Shown: positions 42,785 through 52,558 of the stretch, piece by piece
Numbering within the stretch: position 1 is the first letter of the stretch
Layout of the letters: every line of letters starts with the position of its first letter
Assembly (NCBI GenBank): GCA_964561005.1
Contig: CAZLNO010000001.1
Coordinates: 61,235-125,234, forward strand
DNA: 64,000 nucleotides
From: CAZLNO01 sp964561005
GTDB lineage: Bacteria > Pseudomonadota > Alphaproteobacteria > Kiloniellales > Rhodovibrionaceae
Direction: 5' to 3'
Position numbers and translations under genes: made by a program
Notes under the pieces: generated by a model
What the model saw: the letters and a program-made list of their open reading frames with translations, nothing else
What the model was told of the DNA's origin: nothing
The model's database searches: none

Positions 42785-44913
42785 GCGGCGCGCGCCGCGA
42801 TCAGGGCGTCCAGCGCCAGGGCGCCCGCGCCCTGCGGCAGCACGACGAAGGGGTTGACGTCGATCGTCTCGACCCAGCGCGCGTTGGCGGCGGCGAAGCG
42901 CGACAGCGCCGCCAGCGCCTCGGCCAGCGCGTCCACGTCGGCCGGCGGCGCCCCGCGCACCCCGTCGAACACTGCCGCGCCTTTCAGCTCGGCGATCATC
43001 CGCCGCGCCTGCGCGGCGTCGAAGGGCGCCAGGCGGAAGGTCACGTCGCGCAACACCTCGACGAAGACACCGCCCAGGCCCAGCATCACGACAGGACCGA
43101 ACACCGGGTCGCGCTGAACCCCCAGGATGGCCTCCACGCCCGTCTCCGCCATCGGCGCCACCAGCACGCCGTCCAGCCGCGCGGCGGGCGCCCGCGCGCG
43201 GGCGCGTTCCATCAGGGTGTCAAAGCCCGCCCGCGCCGCCACGCCGCCCCGCACGTCCAGCACGACGCCGCCGATCTCCGTCTTGTGCTGGATGTCCGGC
43301 GAGACGATCTTCAGCACCGCCGGCCGGTCCAGCGCGTCGACCGCGGCGGCGGCCGTGTCGGCGTCGGCCGCGAGCGTCTCCGGCGCGACCGGCAGGCCGG
43401 CGTCGGCCAGCAGGCGCTTGGCCTGGTATTCGTTCAGCGGCGCCGCGGGCGCCGGCGCCGGGGGCGGCAAGGCCGGGGCATCCTCCCCCCGTCGTGCCTG
43501 GGCGAAGCTCTCGCCGAAGGCCGCCAGGCGGGCGATGGCGGCGACCGCGCGCGTCGGGTCCTCGAACACCGGATAGCCGTCGGCCTCGTACTGCGCCACG
43601 ATCTCCGGCGGCGCGATGATCGACAGCACGGTCAGGCGGTCCGGGTAGCCGCGGCAGGTGGCGTTCACGGCGTCGCGGATCGCCGCCGCCATGCTCTGCG
43701 AGCCGGCGACGCTGGTCATGAAGATGACGAGCGAATCGTAGTCGCCCGCGCGCAGCATGACCTCCAGGTTGCGCGAGACCAGGCCCAGGTCGTTGAACGC
43801 CTGCGCGGTGATGTCCACCGGATTGCGCACGGCGGCATAGGGCAACAGCGCCTTCAGCTCCGCCTGCGCGGCCTCGGGCATCGGCGCGACGTCCAGGCCG
43901 TGGTCGGCGGCGGCGTCGGCCATCAGGATGCCCACCCCGCCGGAGATCGTGACCAGGCCGACGCGCTTGCCGCGCGGGTAGACGCCGAAGCTGCAGGCAT
44001 ACGCCAGGTCGATCAGTTCCTCCGTCGTGCGCGCTCGGTAGGCCCCGTACTGCCGCAGCACGGCGTCATAGACCGCGTCCGAGCCAGTCAGCGCGGCGGT
44101 GTGCGAGCCCACGGCCTCGGCCCCGACCTCGGAGCGGCCGACCTTCATCACGACCACCGGCTTGCCGGCGGCGCGCAGGGCCTTGAGGCCGTCGAGGAAG
44201 GCCGCCGCGTCGCGCACGCCCTCGGTGTAGGCCAGGACGACCTCGGTCCCCTCGTCCTCGGCCAGCCAGCCCAGGCAGCTCGCCACCTGCACGTCGCACT
44301 CGTTGCCGGTGGTGATCAGGTAGCGGATGCCCAGCCCCGCCTTGCGCGCCAGCATGTAGAGATGGCTGCCGTAGGCGCCGCTCTGCGAGACGATGGCGAC
44401 CTTGCCGGGCCGGGGAAAGGCCTGCTCCAGCGTCGAGGTGAAGGCGGGATAGAAGCCGGCGGCGGGATTGAACAGCCCCAGGCAGTTCGGCCCCACGATG
44501 CGCAGCCCGGTCTCGCGGGCGATCGCCGCCAGTTCCGCCTGTCGCGTGGCGCCCTCGGCGTCCACCTCGGCGAAGCCGGAGCTGAAGATGATGGCCGCGC
44601 GCACGCCGTGGTCGGCACAGTCGCGCACGGCCTGGACCACCGCCGGCGCCGGCACGGCGATGACGGCGCAGTCCACCGGCCCGGGCAGCGCCCCGACGGA
44701 GGCATACGCCTTGAGGCCCTGCACCGTCTCCCGCTTGGGATTGACCGGATAGACCGGGCGCGCGAAGCCGGCCTCGCGCAGGTAGCGCAGCGGCCGGCCG
44801 CCGATGCGCGTGGGATCGTCGGAGGCGCCGACGATCGCCACCGCGCACGGCCACAGCAGCGCGTCCAGCCCCGCGCCCGGCCCATCGCCGGTCCTGTCGC
44901 GCTCGGCGCTCAC
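42781..44913 (-). CDS. NDP-forming acyl-CoA synthetase (acetate-CoA ligase family)
   Basis: The 710-residue protein has an N-terminal CoA-binding domain (VAIVGASDDPTRIGGRPLRY), a succinyl-CoA-ligase-like part with IVGPNCLGLFNPAAGF, IVSQSGAYGS and the phosphohistidine candidate GSHTAALTGSDAVYDAVL, and a C-terminal ATP-grasp half (PAVLKIVSPDIQHKTEIGGV). It makes an acyl-CoA from acid, CoA and NTP. The GTG start at 44913 overlaps the flavin reductase stop (GTGA). It is the third gene of the ThDP enzyme-flavin reductase-synthetase operon. Confidence 0.9.
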   Translation of the reverse strand: MSAERDRTGDGPGAGLDALLWPCAVAIVGASDDPTRIGGRPLRYLREAGFARPVYPVNPKRETVQGLKAYASVGALPGPVDCAVIAVPAPAVVQAVRDCADHGVRAAIIFSSGFAEVDAEGATRQAELAAIARETGLRIVGPNCLGLFNPAAGFYPAFTSTLEQAFPRPGKVAIVSQSGAYGSHLYMLARKAGLGIRYLITTGNECDVQVASCLGWLAEDEGTEVVLAYTEGVRDAAAFLDGLKALRAAGKPVVVMKVGRSEVGAEAVGSHTAALTGSDAVYDAVLRQYGAYRARTTEELIDLAYACSFGVYPRGKRVGLVTISGGVGILMADAAADHGLDVAPMPEAAQAELKALLPYAAVRNPVDITAQAFNDLGLVSRNLEVMLRAGDYDSLVIFMTSVAGSQSMAAAIRDAVNATCRGYPDRLTVLSIIAPPEIVAQYEADGYPVFEDPTRAVAAIARLAAFGESFAQARRGEDAPALPPPAPAPAAPLNEYQAKRLLADAGLPVAPETLAADADTAAAAVDALDRPAVLKIVSPDIQHKTEIGGVVLDVRGGVAARAGFDTLMERARARAPAARLDGVLVAPMAETGVEAILGVQRDPVFGPVVMLGLGGVFVEVLRDVTFRLAPFDAAQARRMIAELKGAAVFDGVRGAPPADVDALAEALAALSRFAAANARWVETIDVNPFVVLPQGAGALALDALIAARAA

Positions 44914-45518
44914 GTCGGCCGGTCCATGCGGAAGACGGTGTCGACCACGGCATAGTCCATGTAGCCCAGCCGCGCGATCGGCCGCACCTTGGCGTAATCC
45001 ACCCGGCCGTCGGTCAGGATGGAGTCGTCGATGTGGATGCCCACCACCTGGCCAAGGACCACGGCCGACGACACGCCGTGCTCGTCCGGCGGCAGCGTGA
45101 TGCTCTGCAGGTGGCGGCACTCCAGGTGCACCGGCGCGGCGGCCACGCGCGGCGCCTTCACCATCTCCGACGGCGCCTTCTCCAGGCCGGCGTGCTCGAA
45201 CTCGTCGCCCGGCACGGCGGCCGAGGACAGGTTCATCGCCTCGCGCAGCGCGTAGGTGGCGAGGTTGCAGACGAACTCCCCGGTCTCCTCGATGATGCGC
45301 TGGGTGTCCTTGGTCTTGTCGCCGTCGGGATGCGCGCCGGCGCCGATCATCACCACCGGCGGGCGCGTGCCGCAGGCGTTGAAGTAGCTGTAGGGCGCCA
45401 GATTGGCGCGGCCCTGGCGGTCCAGCGTGGAGATCCAGCCGATCGGGCGCGGGACGACCAGCGCCTTGAACGGGTCGCGGGGCAGGCCGTGGGCGTTGCT
45501 TTCGGTGTCGTAGAACAT
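44910..45518 (-). CDS. Flavin reductase-like FMN-binding protein
   Basis: The 202-residue protein has the split-barrel flavin reductase signature: LVVPRPIGWISTLDRQGRAN, LAPYSYFNACGTRPPVVMIG and TGEFVCNLATYALREAMNLS. Such proteins bind FMN and supply reduced flavin or act as stand-alone reductases. It is located between the ThDP enzyme (94-base gap) and the acyl-CoA synthetase (GTGA overlap), so it is part of the same minus-strand operon read from the operator at 47.3 kb. No flavin-dependent monooxygenase partner is adjacent. Confidence 0.88.
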   Translation of the reverse strand: MFYDTESNAHGLPRDPFKALVVPRPIGWISTLDRQGRANLAPYSYFNACGTRPPVVMIGAGAHPDGDKTKDTQRIIEETGEFVCNLATYALREAMNLSSAAVPGDEFEHAGLEKAPSEMVKAPRVAAAPVHLECRHLQSITLPPDEHGVSSAVVLGQVVGIHIDDSILTDGRVDYAKVRPIARLGYMDYAVVDTVFRMDRPT

Positions 45519-45612
45519 GCGGCGTTTCGCTCCTTCACAGGTTCGCCGGGAGTCGGCGCGCGGCGGTCAGAACCGGCCTCCGCAGGTCAGCATCCGATCC
45601 GGCGCGGCGCAA

Positions 45613-47271
45613 CTAGCGACTGGCCAGGTCATCCAGGGACACGTTGGCAGAGATGCGCTTGAGGCTCGCGTGAACGTCGACCACCACCGGGCCCGGCGCC
45701 GCCAGCGCCTGCTCCACCACGCCGTCCACGTCGTCCCCCGGCGCCAGCCGCAGACCCGTCGCGCCGAAGGCCTCGGCCAGGCGGGCAAAGTCGGGATTGG
45801 CGAGGTCGGTGGCGCTGACGCGGCCGGGGTACTGCTTTTCCTGGTGCAGGCGGATGGTCCCGTAGCTGCGGTTGTTGGAGACGAAGATCCGCACTGGAAG
45901 ACCGCGCTGCACGGCGACGGAGAGCTCGTTGCCGGTCATCAGGAAGCCGCCGTCGCCCACCAGCGTGACCGCTTGCCGCGCCGGTTCGCGCAGCGCGGTC
46001 GCCACCGCCGCCGGCACGCCCAGGCCCATCGCGCCCGAAACCGCGCCCAGCAAACGCTGGCTGGCCTTGAAGGCATGATGACGGTGCAGCCAGCTCGAAA
46101 AGTTGCCGGCGTCGGTGACGATGGCGGCGTCCGCGGCGAGACGCGGGCTCAGCGCGGCCACCACCGCGCCGAAGTCCACGCCGTCGTCGGGGGCGTGGTT
46201 CTCCGGCGCGCGCATTCGGCGAACGTAACCATGCAACCCCTCCAGCCAGTCCGTCCGCTGCTCGGCGATGCCGGATGGCGCACTGGTCGCCAGATCGTCG
46301 AGAAACGCCGCCGGATCGCAGGCCAGGCCGATCTCCGTCCGAATCACCCGGCCGATGCGCGCCGGGTCGGGATACACGTGGATCAGCGGCTGCTCCGGCT
46401 CGGGCGCGCGCGGGAAGCGGTAGCCCTGGGTGCTGACGTCGTTCAGCCGCGTGCCCACGGCCAGCACCAGATCGGCCTCGCAGACCAGGGCAAGCTGCTC
46501 GCGCGGGATGTTGAAACCCAGGTGGCCGGCGAAGACGGTGCTGTCGTTGTCCACCAGGTCCTGATGCTTGAAGGTGGTCACCACCGGCAGCCCCCAGGCC
46601 TCGGCGCAGGCCCGCAACGCTCGCCGCCCCGCCGCGTCGTCGAGCTGGCCACCGGCGATCAGCAGCGGCCGCTCCGCCGCCCGCACGCGCTCGGCGACGC
46701 GGGCGACATCCGACGGGGCCGCGCGCGTCCGCGCCACCGGCATCGGCGCCGCCGCGCCGTTGGAGACCGTCAGCTTCAGCACGTCCTCCGGCAGCACCAC
46801 GACCACCGGTGCGGGGGTGTCGGAGGCGGCGACATGAAAGGCGCGCGCCGTCACCTCGGCCAGGCTCTCGGGCTCGGTGACCTGCCACACCGCCTTGGCG
46901 ATGTCGGCGAAGGTCTTGGCATAGTCGACCTGCTGGAAGCCGCCGCGCGGCAGGGCGGCGCGCGGCACCTGCCCGATGAAGAGGACCAGCGGCGCGGCGT
47001 CCTGCTCGGCGGTATGCAGCGCGATGCTGGCGTTGGTGGCCCCCGGCCCGCGGCTGACGAAGGCGACGCCCGGCCGGCCCGTCAGCTTGGCGTCGGCGAC
47101 CGCCATGAAGCCGGCGCCGCTCTCGTGGCGCGCGGTGACGGTATCGATGTCGCGCCGGTCGTAAAGGACGTCCAGCACCGGCAGATAGCTCTCCCCCGGC
47201 ACGCAGAACACCCGGTCCACACCGTGCGCGGCGAGGGTGTCCACCAGCGCGCTGGCCGCGGTTTGCGTCAA
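45613..47271 (-). CDS. Thiamine diphosphate-dependent enzyme, acetolactate-synthase-like
   Basis: The 552-residue protein has the three ThDP-family domains: an N-terminal Pyr domain with the catalytic glutamate in ARHESGAGFMAVADA, a central domain and a C-terminal PP domain with GDGGFLMTGNELSVAVQ and VSNNRSYGT (the GDG...NN cofactor motif). It resembles acetolactate synthase large subunits, but no small subunit is nearby and the setting is catabolic, so a 2-oxo-acid decarboxylase or C-C lyase is more likely. ATG 47271 lies 40 bases from the centre of the three-part operator. Confidence 0.86.
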   Translation of the reverse strand: MTQTAASALVDTLAAHGVDRVFCVPGESYLPVLDVLYDRRDIDTVTARHESGAGFMAVADAKLTGRPGVAFVSRGPGATNASIALHTAEQDAAPLVLFIGQVPRAALPRGGFQQVDYAKTFADIAKAVWQVTEPESLAEVTARAFHVAASDTPAPVVVVLPEDVLKLTVSNGAAAPMPVARTRAAPSDVARVAERVRAAERPLLIAGGQLDDAAGRRALRACAEAWGLPVVTTFKHQDLVDNDSTVFAGHLGFNIPREQLALVCEADLVLAVGTRLNDVSTQGYRFPRAPEPEQPLIHVYPDPARIGRVIRTEIGLACDPAAFLDDLATSAPSGIAEQRTDWLEGLHGYVRRMRAPENHAPDDGVDFGAVVAALSPRLAADAAIVTDAGNFSSWLHRHHAFKASQRLLGAVSGAMGLGVPAAVATALREPARQAVTLVGDGGFLMTGNELSVAVQRGLPVRIFVSNNRSYGTIRLHQEKQYPGRVSATDLANPDFARLAEAFGATGLRLAPGDDVDGVVEQALAAPGPVVVDVHASLKRISANVSLDDLASR

Positions 47272-47293
47272 GGTTGCCTCCCCGTTCGGGTTG

Positions 47294-47320
47294 TTTCGTC
47301 ATGCAGAATACAGTTTCACA
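47294..47320. promoter_or_regulatory. Predicted IclR operator B (three half-sites)
   Basis: The site reads TTTCGT, CAT, GCAGAA, five bases, TTTCACA, in the same register as the sites at 53497 and 59276. The core TGCAGAATACAGTTTCACA is at 47302-47320. It lies between the divergent ThDP-enzyme gene and SDR gene, about 23 bases before the first. A palindrome plus a third repeated half-site is the arrangement known for PcaU/PobR-type IclR regulators. Confidence 0.65.
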
Positions 47321-47386
47321 ATATAGCGGCCATCGCTATCCTGCGCGACCATCGTTCCCGACGGATTGATCAAACGGAAAGCGGTC

Positions 47387-48109
47387 ATGGTCCAGCGCAC
47401 CAGCCTCGTCACCGGCGCCAGCCGCGGCATCGGCCGCGCCATCGTCGACTATCTGGCCGAACAAGGCCACCACGTCGTGGGCCTCGCGCGCAGCCGGCCA
47501 GACGGCGACTTCCCCGGCACCTTCGTGGCGGTGGATCTGGCCGACGAGGCCGCCACGGCGGCGGCGCTGGACCGCCTGACCCAGGACTACGTCTTCGACC
47601 ACCTGGTGAACAACGCCGGCATGGCCTTCGCCGGGCGTCTGGAAGAGGCGACGGCGGACGAGTTGCACCGCGCCGTGGACATCAACCTGCGCGCCCAGAT
47701 GCAATGCGCCCAGGCGGTGCTGCCGGGCATGCGGGCCCGCGGCTTCGGCCGTGTCGTCAACATCGGCAGCCGCGCGGCGCTGGGCAAGCCGGGCCGCACG
47801 GTCTACGCCACGACCAAGGCGGGGCTGGCCGGCATGACGCGGAGCTGGGCGCTGGAACTTGCGGCCGACGGGATTACCGTGAACTGCGTCGCCCCCGGCC
47901 CGATCGACACCGAGATGTTCGCCGCCAATCAGCCGAAAGGCAGCGCGGCGCGCCAGAAGATCGTCGACTCCGTCCCCATGCGGCGCATGGGCACACCGCG
48001 CGAGGTGGCCGCCGCCTGCGCCTTTTTCCTGAGCGAGGATGCGGGCTATATCACCGGCCAGACGCTCTACGTCTGCGGCGGTCTGTCGGTGGGGTTGGCG
48101 GCGGTATGA
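47387..48109 (+). CDS. Short-chain dehydrogenase/reductase
   Basis: The 240-residue SDR has the cofactor motif TGASRGIGRAI (about 10-20), HLVNNAGMAFAG, the catalytic YATTK with the upstream serine in NIGSRAALG, and VAPGPIDTEMF. The FabG-like layout suggests oxidation or reduction of a hydroxyacyl intermediate. ATG 47387 follows GGAAAG; a TTG at 47366 would add seven residues. It is divergent from the ThDP enzyme and shares operator B. It ends 9 bases from the RND pump stop. Confidence 0.9.
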   Translation: MVQRTSLVTGASRGIGRAIVDYLAEQGHHVVGLARSRPDGDFPGTFVAVDLADEAATAAALDRLTQDYVFDHLVNNAGMAFAGRLEEATADELHRAVDINLRAQMQCAQAVLPGMRARGFGRVVNIGSRAALGKPGRTVYATTKAGLAGMTRSWALELAADGITVNCVAPGPIDTEMFAANQPKGSAARQKIVDSVPMRRMGTPREVAAACAFFLSEDAGYITGQTLYVCGGLSVGLAAV

Positions 48110-48118
48110 CTGTGCGGC

Positions 48119-51100
48119 TCACTCCGCCGGCGTCTGGGCCGGCCGGCCGGACGCGGCGGCGGTCGCGGGCCGACCCTCGCGCTCGCGCAGGCTCAGCACC
48201 AGCGTGGTCAGCGCCGGCAGGAAGGTCAGAGAGACGATGGCCGCGCCCAGGATGCCGAACATCACGATCACGCCCACGCCACGGTAAAGCTCAGTCCCCG
48301 CGCCGGGGATCAGGACCAGCGGCGCCAGGCCGCAGATCGTGGTGATGGTCGACATCGCGATCGGCCGCAGGCGTGCCGCCACGGCCTCCCGCACGGCGCG
48401 GCGCGCGGCCATCGCCTCCGTCCGGACGTTGTACATGGCCTGGTGCACGATCAGGATGGGGTTGTTCACCACGGTACCCATCAGGATCAGGAAGCCCAGC
48501 ATGGAGATCATGTCGAAGGGCTGATGGATCGCCGGCAGCCCGACGGCCGGAAGCTGCGCGCCCACGAGGTTCATCAGCCGCAGCCCGACGATGCCGCCGG
48601 CCACGCCCAGCGGAATCGTCGTCATGATCAGCAGCGGATAACCCCAGTGGGTGAAGATGGCGACCAGCAGCAGGTAAACGATGGCCACCGCCACGATGTA
48701 GTTGCTGGTCAGCGCCGCCTGCGTGTCCTGGAGCTGGTCGCTGGCGCCGGAGATATCCAGGCTGACGCCGGCCGGGATCTCGCCGGTGCGGCGCAGATAG
48801 CCGACGAGCTGCTCGCGCACCACGGCGACCCCGGTCTCCAGGGCCACGCCCTCCGGCGGAATGATGTTGAGGGTCACCGTCCGCCGGCCGTCGACGCGCC
48901 GGATATTGCTGGTGTCCACCGTCTCCACCACCTGGACGACGGCGCTCAGGGGCACGACGCTGCCCTGCGGCGTGTAGAGCGGAAGCTGACCCAGGTCGTC
49001 GAGGCGGGCGCCCAGCCCGTCCTGGCTGTAGAAGTAGATGTCGATCTTGTCGTCGTTGCGGAAGAACTCGTCGACATAGGCGCCGTCGGTCATCGCCGCC
49101 ACGGTGAACCCCAGGTCGCCGGCGTCCAGGCCCAGCTCGGCGGCGCGGTCCCAGTCGGGCCGGATCTCCAGCAGCGGCTGCGCCAGGGACAGCGTCGAGG
49201 GGTTGGCCTGCACGCGGGGATCGTCGAACACCTCGCCGGCGCGGTCATAGGACGCGCGCGCCACGTCGTAGACCTGGGCCAGATCGGGCCCGGAGATGTC
49301 CAGGTTGACGCTGCGGGTGCCGCCGTCGTTGCTGGTGATGATCGAGCCGCGCGTGACGAAGCCGCGCATGCCGGGGTAGTCCTCGAACTTCCGCGAAAGG
49401 GCGTCCATCAGCGCCCCCACGCGCCGCGGGTCCACCGTCTCGGCGACCACGAAGACGCTCTCGGCGGATATCCAGAGGTTGAAGTACTTCACCGCCGGCA
49501 CCGGGCTCTCGCCGCGTTCGTAGCGGGCGGGGTCGGCGCCGACGAATGGCAGGAAGTAGTCCTCCACGTCCTGGCCGGCTTCCTGCATCGTTTCCAGGTT
49601 ATAGCCGGGGGGCGCGTACATCCGGCCGAAGATCTTCGGCTCCTCGCCTTCCGGCAGGTAGGCGGCCGGAGGGGTGAGCACGAAGATGACGAAGGCGCTC
49701 GCCGCCACCGTCGCCAGCACGCAGAGCGCCGGCCGCAGGCGGCCCTGGATCAGCCAGCCGACCGCGCCGACCAGCCGCGGCTCCCGCGCCCGCCGGCCGG
49801 TTGTCGCCCTCCGGCCAAAGTCGATGCGGGCGCTGGCGGTCGGCACGATGGTGATGGCCACCAGCATGGAGATCAGGATCGACGCCGAGACGGCGATGGC
49901 GATGTCGGAATAGAGCTGGCCCGCCTCTTCCTGGATGAAGACGATCGGCACGAACACCAGCACGGTGGTGAAGGTGGAGGCGACCACCGCCGGCCAGACC
50001 CTGCGCACCCCCGCGACGGCGGCGCGGAAGCGGTCCAGCCCGCGCCGGCGTTCCAGGTCGATGCTCTCCAACACCACGATGCTGTTGTCCAGCGTCATGC
50101 CGATGGCGAAGGCCACGCCCGCGAGCGAAATCACGTTGATCGTGCGCCCGGCGATCAAAAGGCCCAGGAAGGCGGCGATGGTGCAGATCGGAATGCCCAG
50201 TACCCCGACCAGCGTCGCCCGGCCGGAACGCAGGAAGAGGAACATCACCAACGTCGCCAGGGCCGCGCCGATGGCCAGGTTGGTCCAGACGTTGCGGATC
50301 GAGTCCTCGACGTAGCCGGCATCCTCCGCCGTCAGCATCAACCGCATGCCCGCCGGGTTGAGCAGCTCGCGGTTGATCGCCTCCATTTCCTCGATCATCG
50401 CGTACTTGATGTCGATGACGTTGGAGCCGGGTTCGCGGCGCACCGACATGCCCAGGATCGGGTCGCCGTTGAGAAAGGCCTTGCGGCGCAGCTCGAAGTG
50501 GTCGAAGCGCACCTCCGCGATGTCGGACAGCCGCACGATGGCGTCGCCCCGCCGGGCCACGACCAGGTCCTCCAGGGCGGCGAGGTCGTCGAAGCGGCCG
50601 ACGGTGCGCAGCAGGTAGCGGCGCTTGCCGCTCTCGATCTCGCCGGCGGAGACGTCGCGGTTGCGCTCGCGCAGGGCGTCGCGGACATCGACGATGGAGA
50701 GGTTGCGGTCGGCCAGGGCGGCCGGGTCGAGCAGCACCTGGATCTGCCGCTCCGCCCCGCCCCAGAGCGATACCCGCGAGACCCCCGGCACGTTCTCCAT
50801 CCGCGTGCGCACGTGGTCGTCCAGGAAGTCCCGCATCATGTCCATGTTCAGGCCGCGCGGGTTGCCCTCCAGCGGCGCGACGCGAAAGTACATGAAGGAG
50901 TTGGACGAGAAGGAGCTGGCATAGACGCGCGGCTGGTCCACGTTCTCCGGGTAGGAGGGCACCTGATTGAGCGCGTTGTTGACCCGGATCAGGGTCTCGG
51001 TGATGTCGACGTCGAAGGGGAAGTCCAGCTCGATCTCCGCCTCGCCGGTCGAGGCCGTGGCGGTGAGGCGGTCGAGGCTGGGGATGCTGCGCAGGTACTC

Positions 51101-51298
51101 CTCCTGCTCGATCAGGATCTCCTTCTCGATGTCCTGCGGCGTCGCCCCCGGCCAGGTGGTGCGCACCGTGATGGTGCGCACGTCGAGGTCCGGGATCATC
51201 TGCACCGGCAGGCGCAGGGCGGCCACCAGGCCGACCACGCAGACGATCAGCACGATGACGGTGGTGAGAATGCCGCGACGGACGATCGCATCGAACAT
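48119..51298 (-). CDS. RND efflux transporter, AcrB/HAE-1 type
   Basis: The 1059-residue inner-membrane pump starts with VRRGILTTVIVLIVCVVGLV (first helix) and has the duplicated 6+6 helix layout with two large periplasmic loops. LDNSIVVLESIDLERRRG in helix 4 carries the proton-relay aspartate. It drives export of drugs or metabolites in a tripartite complex. ATG 51298 is used; the frame is open to 51337 inside the adaptor gene. The adaptor lies 19 bases upstream. No outer-membrane channel gene is in the window. Confidence 0.94.
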   Translation of the reverse strand: MFDAIVRRGILTTVIVLIVCVVGLVAALRLPVQMIPDLDVRTITVRTTWPGATPQDIEKEILIEQEEYLRSIPSLDRLTATASTGEAEIELDFPFDVDITETLIRVNNALNQVPSYPENVDQPRVYASSFSSNSFMYFRVAPLEGNPRGLNMDMMRDFLDDHVRTRMENVPGVSRVSLWGGAERQIQVLLDPAALADRNLSIVDVRDALRERNRDVSAGEIESGKRRYLLRTVGRFDDLAALEDLVVARRGDAIVRLSDIAEVRFDHFELRRKAFLNGDPILGMSVRREPGSNVIDIKYAMIEEMEAINRELLNPAGMRLMLTAEDAGYVEDSIRNVWTNLAIGAALATLVMFLFLRSGRATLVGVLGIPICTIAAFLGLLIAGRTINVISLAGVAFAIGMTLDNSIVVLESIDLERRRGLDRFRAAVAGVRRVWPAVVASTFTTVLVFVPIVFIQEEAGQLYSDIAIAVSASILISMLVAITIVPTASARIDFGRRATTGRRAREPRLVGAVGWLIQGRLRPALCVLATVAASAFVIFVLTPPAAYLPEGEEPKIFGRMYAPPGYNLETMQEAGQDVEDYFLPFVGADPARYERGESPVPAVKYFNLWISAESVFVVAETVDPRRVGALMDALSRKFEDYPGMRGFVTRGSIITSNDGGTRSVNLDISGPDLAQVYDVARASYDRAGEVFDDPRVQANPSTLSLAQPLLEIRPDWDRAAELGLDAGDLGFTVAAMTDGAYVDEFFRNDDKIDIYFYSQDGLGARLDDLGQLPLYTPQGSVVPLSAVVQVVETVDTSNIRRVDGRRTVTLNIIPPEGVALETGVAVVREQLVGYLRRTGEIPAGVSLDISGASDQLQDTQAALTSNYIVAVAIVYLLLVAIFTHWGYPLLIMTTIPLGVAGGIVGLRLMNLVGAQLPAVGLPAIHQPFDMISMLGFLILMGTVVNNPILIVHQAMYNVRTEAMAARRAVREAVAARLRPIAMSTITTICGLAPLVLIPGAGTELYRGVGVIVMFGILGAAIVSLTFLPALTTLVLSLREREGRPATAAASGRPAQTPAE

Positions 51299-51317
51299 CG
51301 GGTGGCGTTCCGCCCCT

Positions 51318-52430
51318 CTAGCTGCCTTGACTGCCATCCCCGGTCAGGCGCACGCGCTGCCCTGGCCTGAGTGATTCATTGCCGCGCACGACCACCCGCT
51401 CGCCGGCATCGAGGCCGCGGCGCAGATGCACCCGGCCCGCGAAGGCGCGGCCGAGGGCGACCTGGCGCTCGGCGACGGTGAGGCCGTCCTCGCCTTCCTC
51501 CACCACCCAGACGGTGGTGCGACCGTCGGGATAGCGCACGACGGCGTCGCGCGACACCACGACACCGCGCTCGCCGGTGGCCAGGTGCAGCTCCGCCCGC
51601 GCCGACATGCCGGGGGTGAGCGGAATATCCTCGCCCACGGGCCGCACGCGCAGGGTGAAGGTGCGCGCCGTCGGGTCGCTCACCGGCACCAGGGCCACCC
51701 GCCGCGCCTCGAAGCGACGGTCCGGCAGGGCGTCGAAACGCAGCGTGATCGGCGTGCCCAGCTTCAGATCGGGATAGTACTTCTGCGGCACCGGAAAGTC
51801 GACGAACAGCCCCGTCGTGGCCACCAGTTCGACCACGGCCGTGCCCGGCGCCACCCACTCCCCGGCCTCGGCGGCCTTGTGCGCCACGACGCCGGCGAAG
51901 GGCGCGGTGATGCGGTGCCGGCGCAGGCGCTCGGCGGCGTGGGCTTCCTCCGCCCGCCGGCGCGCAACGACGGCCTCGGCCATCTGGACCTGCGCGGCGC
52001 GGGCGTCGTACTCGGTCTCCGGAATGTTGCCGCGCTCGCGCAGGCGCTCGGCCACGCGCATGCGCCGGCGGGCGTCGGCCAGCTCCGCCTCGGCCTCGGC
52101 GGTGGCGGCCTGGGCCTGCTTCAGGTCCTGGTCCGCCAGGGCACGGTCCAGCTCCACCAGCGGATCGCCCTGCGCCACGGCGTCCCCGAGTTCGACGTTG
52201 ATGGTCTCGACCAGCCCGGCAACCGAGGTGGAGACCCGCGCCACCCGCGGCGAGGCTACCGTGCCCGAAAGACGGACGGTGTCGATGATCGACGCCATCT
52301 CGGACTCGGCCACCGTGACCGGCACGCCGCCCGACTGCGCCGCCGCCGTTCCTGTCGCGGCCAGGCTCAGCGCGACGGTCAGCACCGCCGCCAGCGATCC
52401 CGCGCGCCGCCTCAAACGCGTTATCCGCAA
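51318..52430 (-). CDS. RND efflux periplasmic adaptor (membrane fusion protein)
   Basis: The 370-residue protein has a signal (LAAVLTVALSLAATGTAAAQ), the first lipoyl half (VSTSVAGLVETINVELGDAV), an alpha-hairpin rich in Ala/Glu/Arg (about 100-165), the second lipoyl half (ITAPFAGVVAHKAAEAGEWV) and beta-barrel and membrane-proximal domains. It links the RND pump to an outer-membrane channel. It is the first gene of the two-gene efflux operon; 128 bases separate it from the IclR gene, and no IclR-type operator is seen in that gap. Confidence 0.93.
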   Translation of the reverse strand: MRITRLRRRAGSLAAVLTVALSLAATGTAAAQSGGVPVTVAESEMASIIDTVRLSGTVASPRVARVSTSVAGLVETINVELGDAVAQGDPLVELDRALADQDLKQAQAATAEAEAELADARRRMRVAERLRERGNIPETEYDARAAQVQMAEAVVARRRAEEAHAAERLRRHRITAPFAGVVAHKAAEAGEWVAPGTAVVELVATTGLFVDFPVPQKYYPDLKLGTPITLRFDALPDRRFEARRVALVPVSDPTARTFTLRVRPVGEDIPLTPGMSARAELHLATGERGVVVSRDAVVRYPDGRTTVWVVEEGEDGLTVAERQVALGRAFAGRVHLRRGLDAGERVVVRGNESLRPGQRVRLTGDGSQGS

Positions 52431-52558
52431 AGGTCCGTCCTCACGTCCAGCTCCCGCGGCACCCCGCCAGGGGCGCCGGGCGGGTCATGCTATCACTCAA
52501 GTGTGGCTTGGCCCTAACGGGTCAAGGCGTGCCGCGGGGGCGGCGACCGCGGGGTCGC

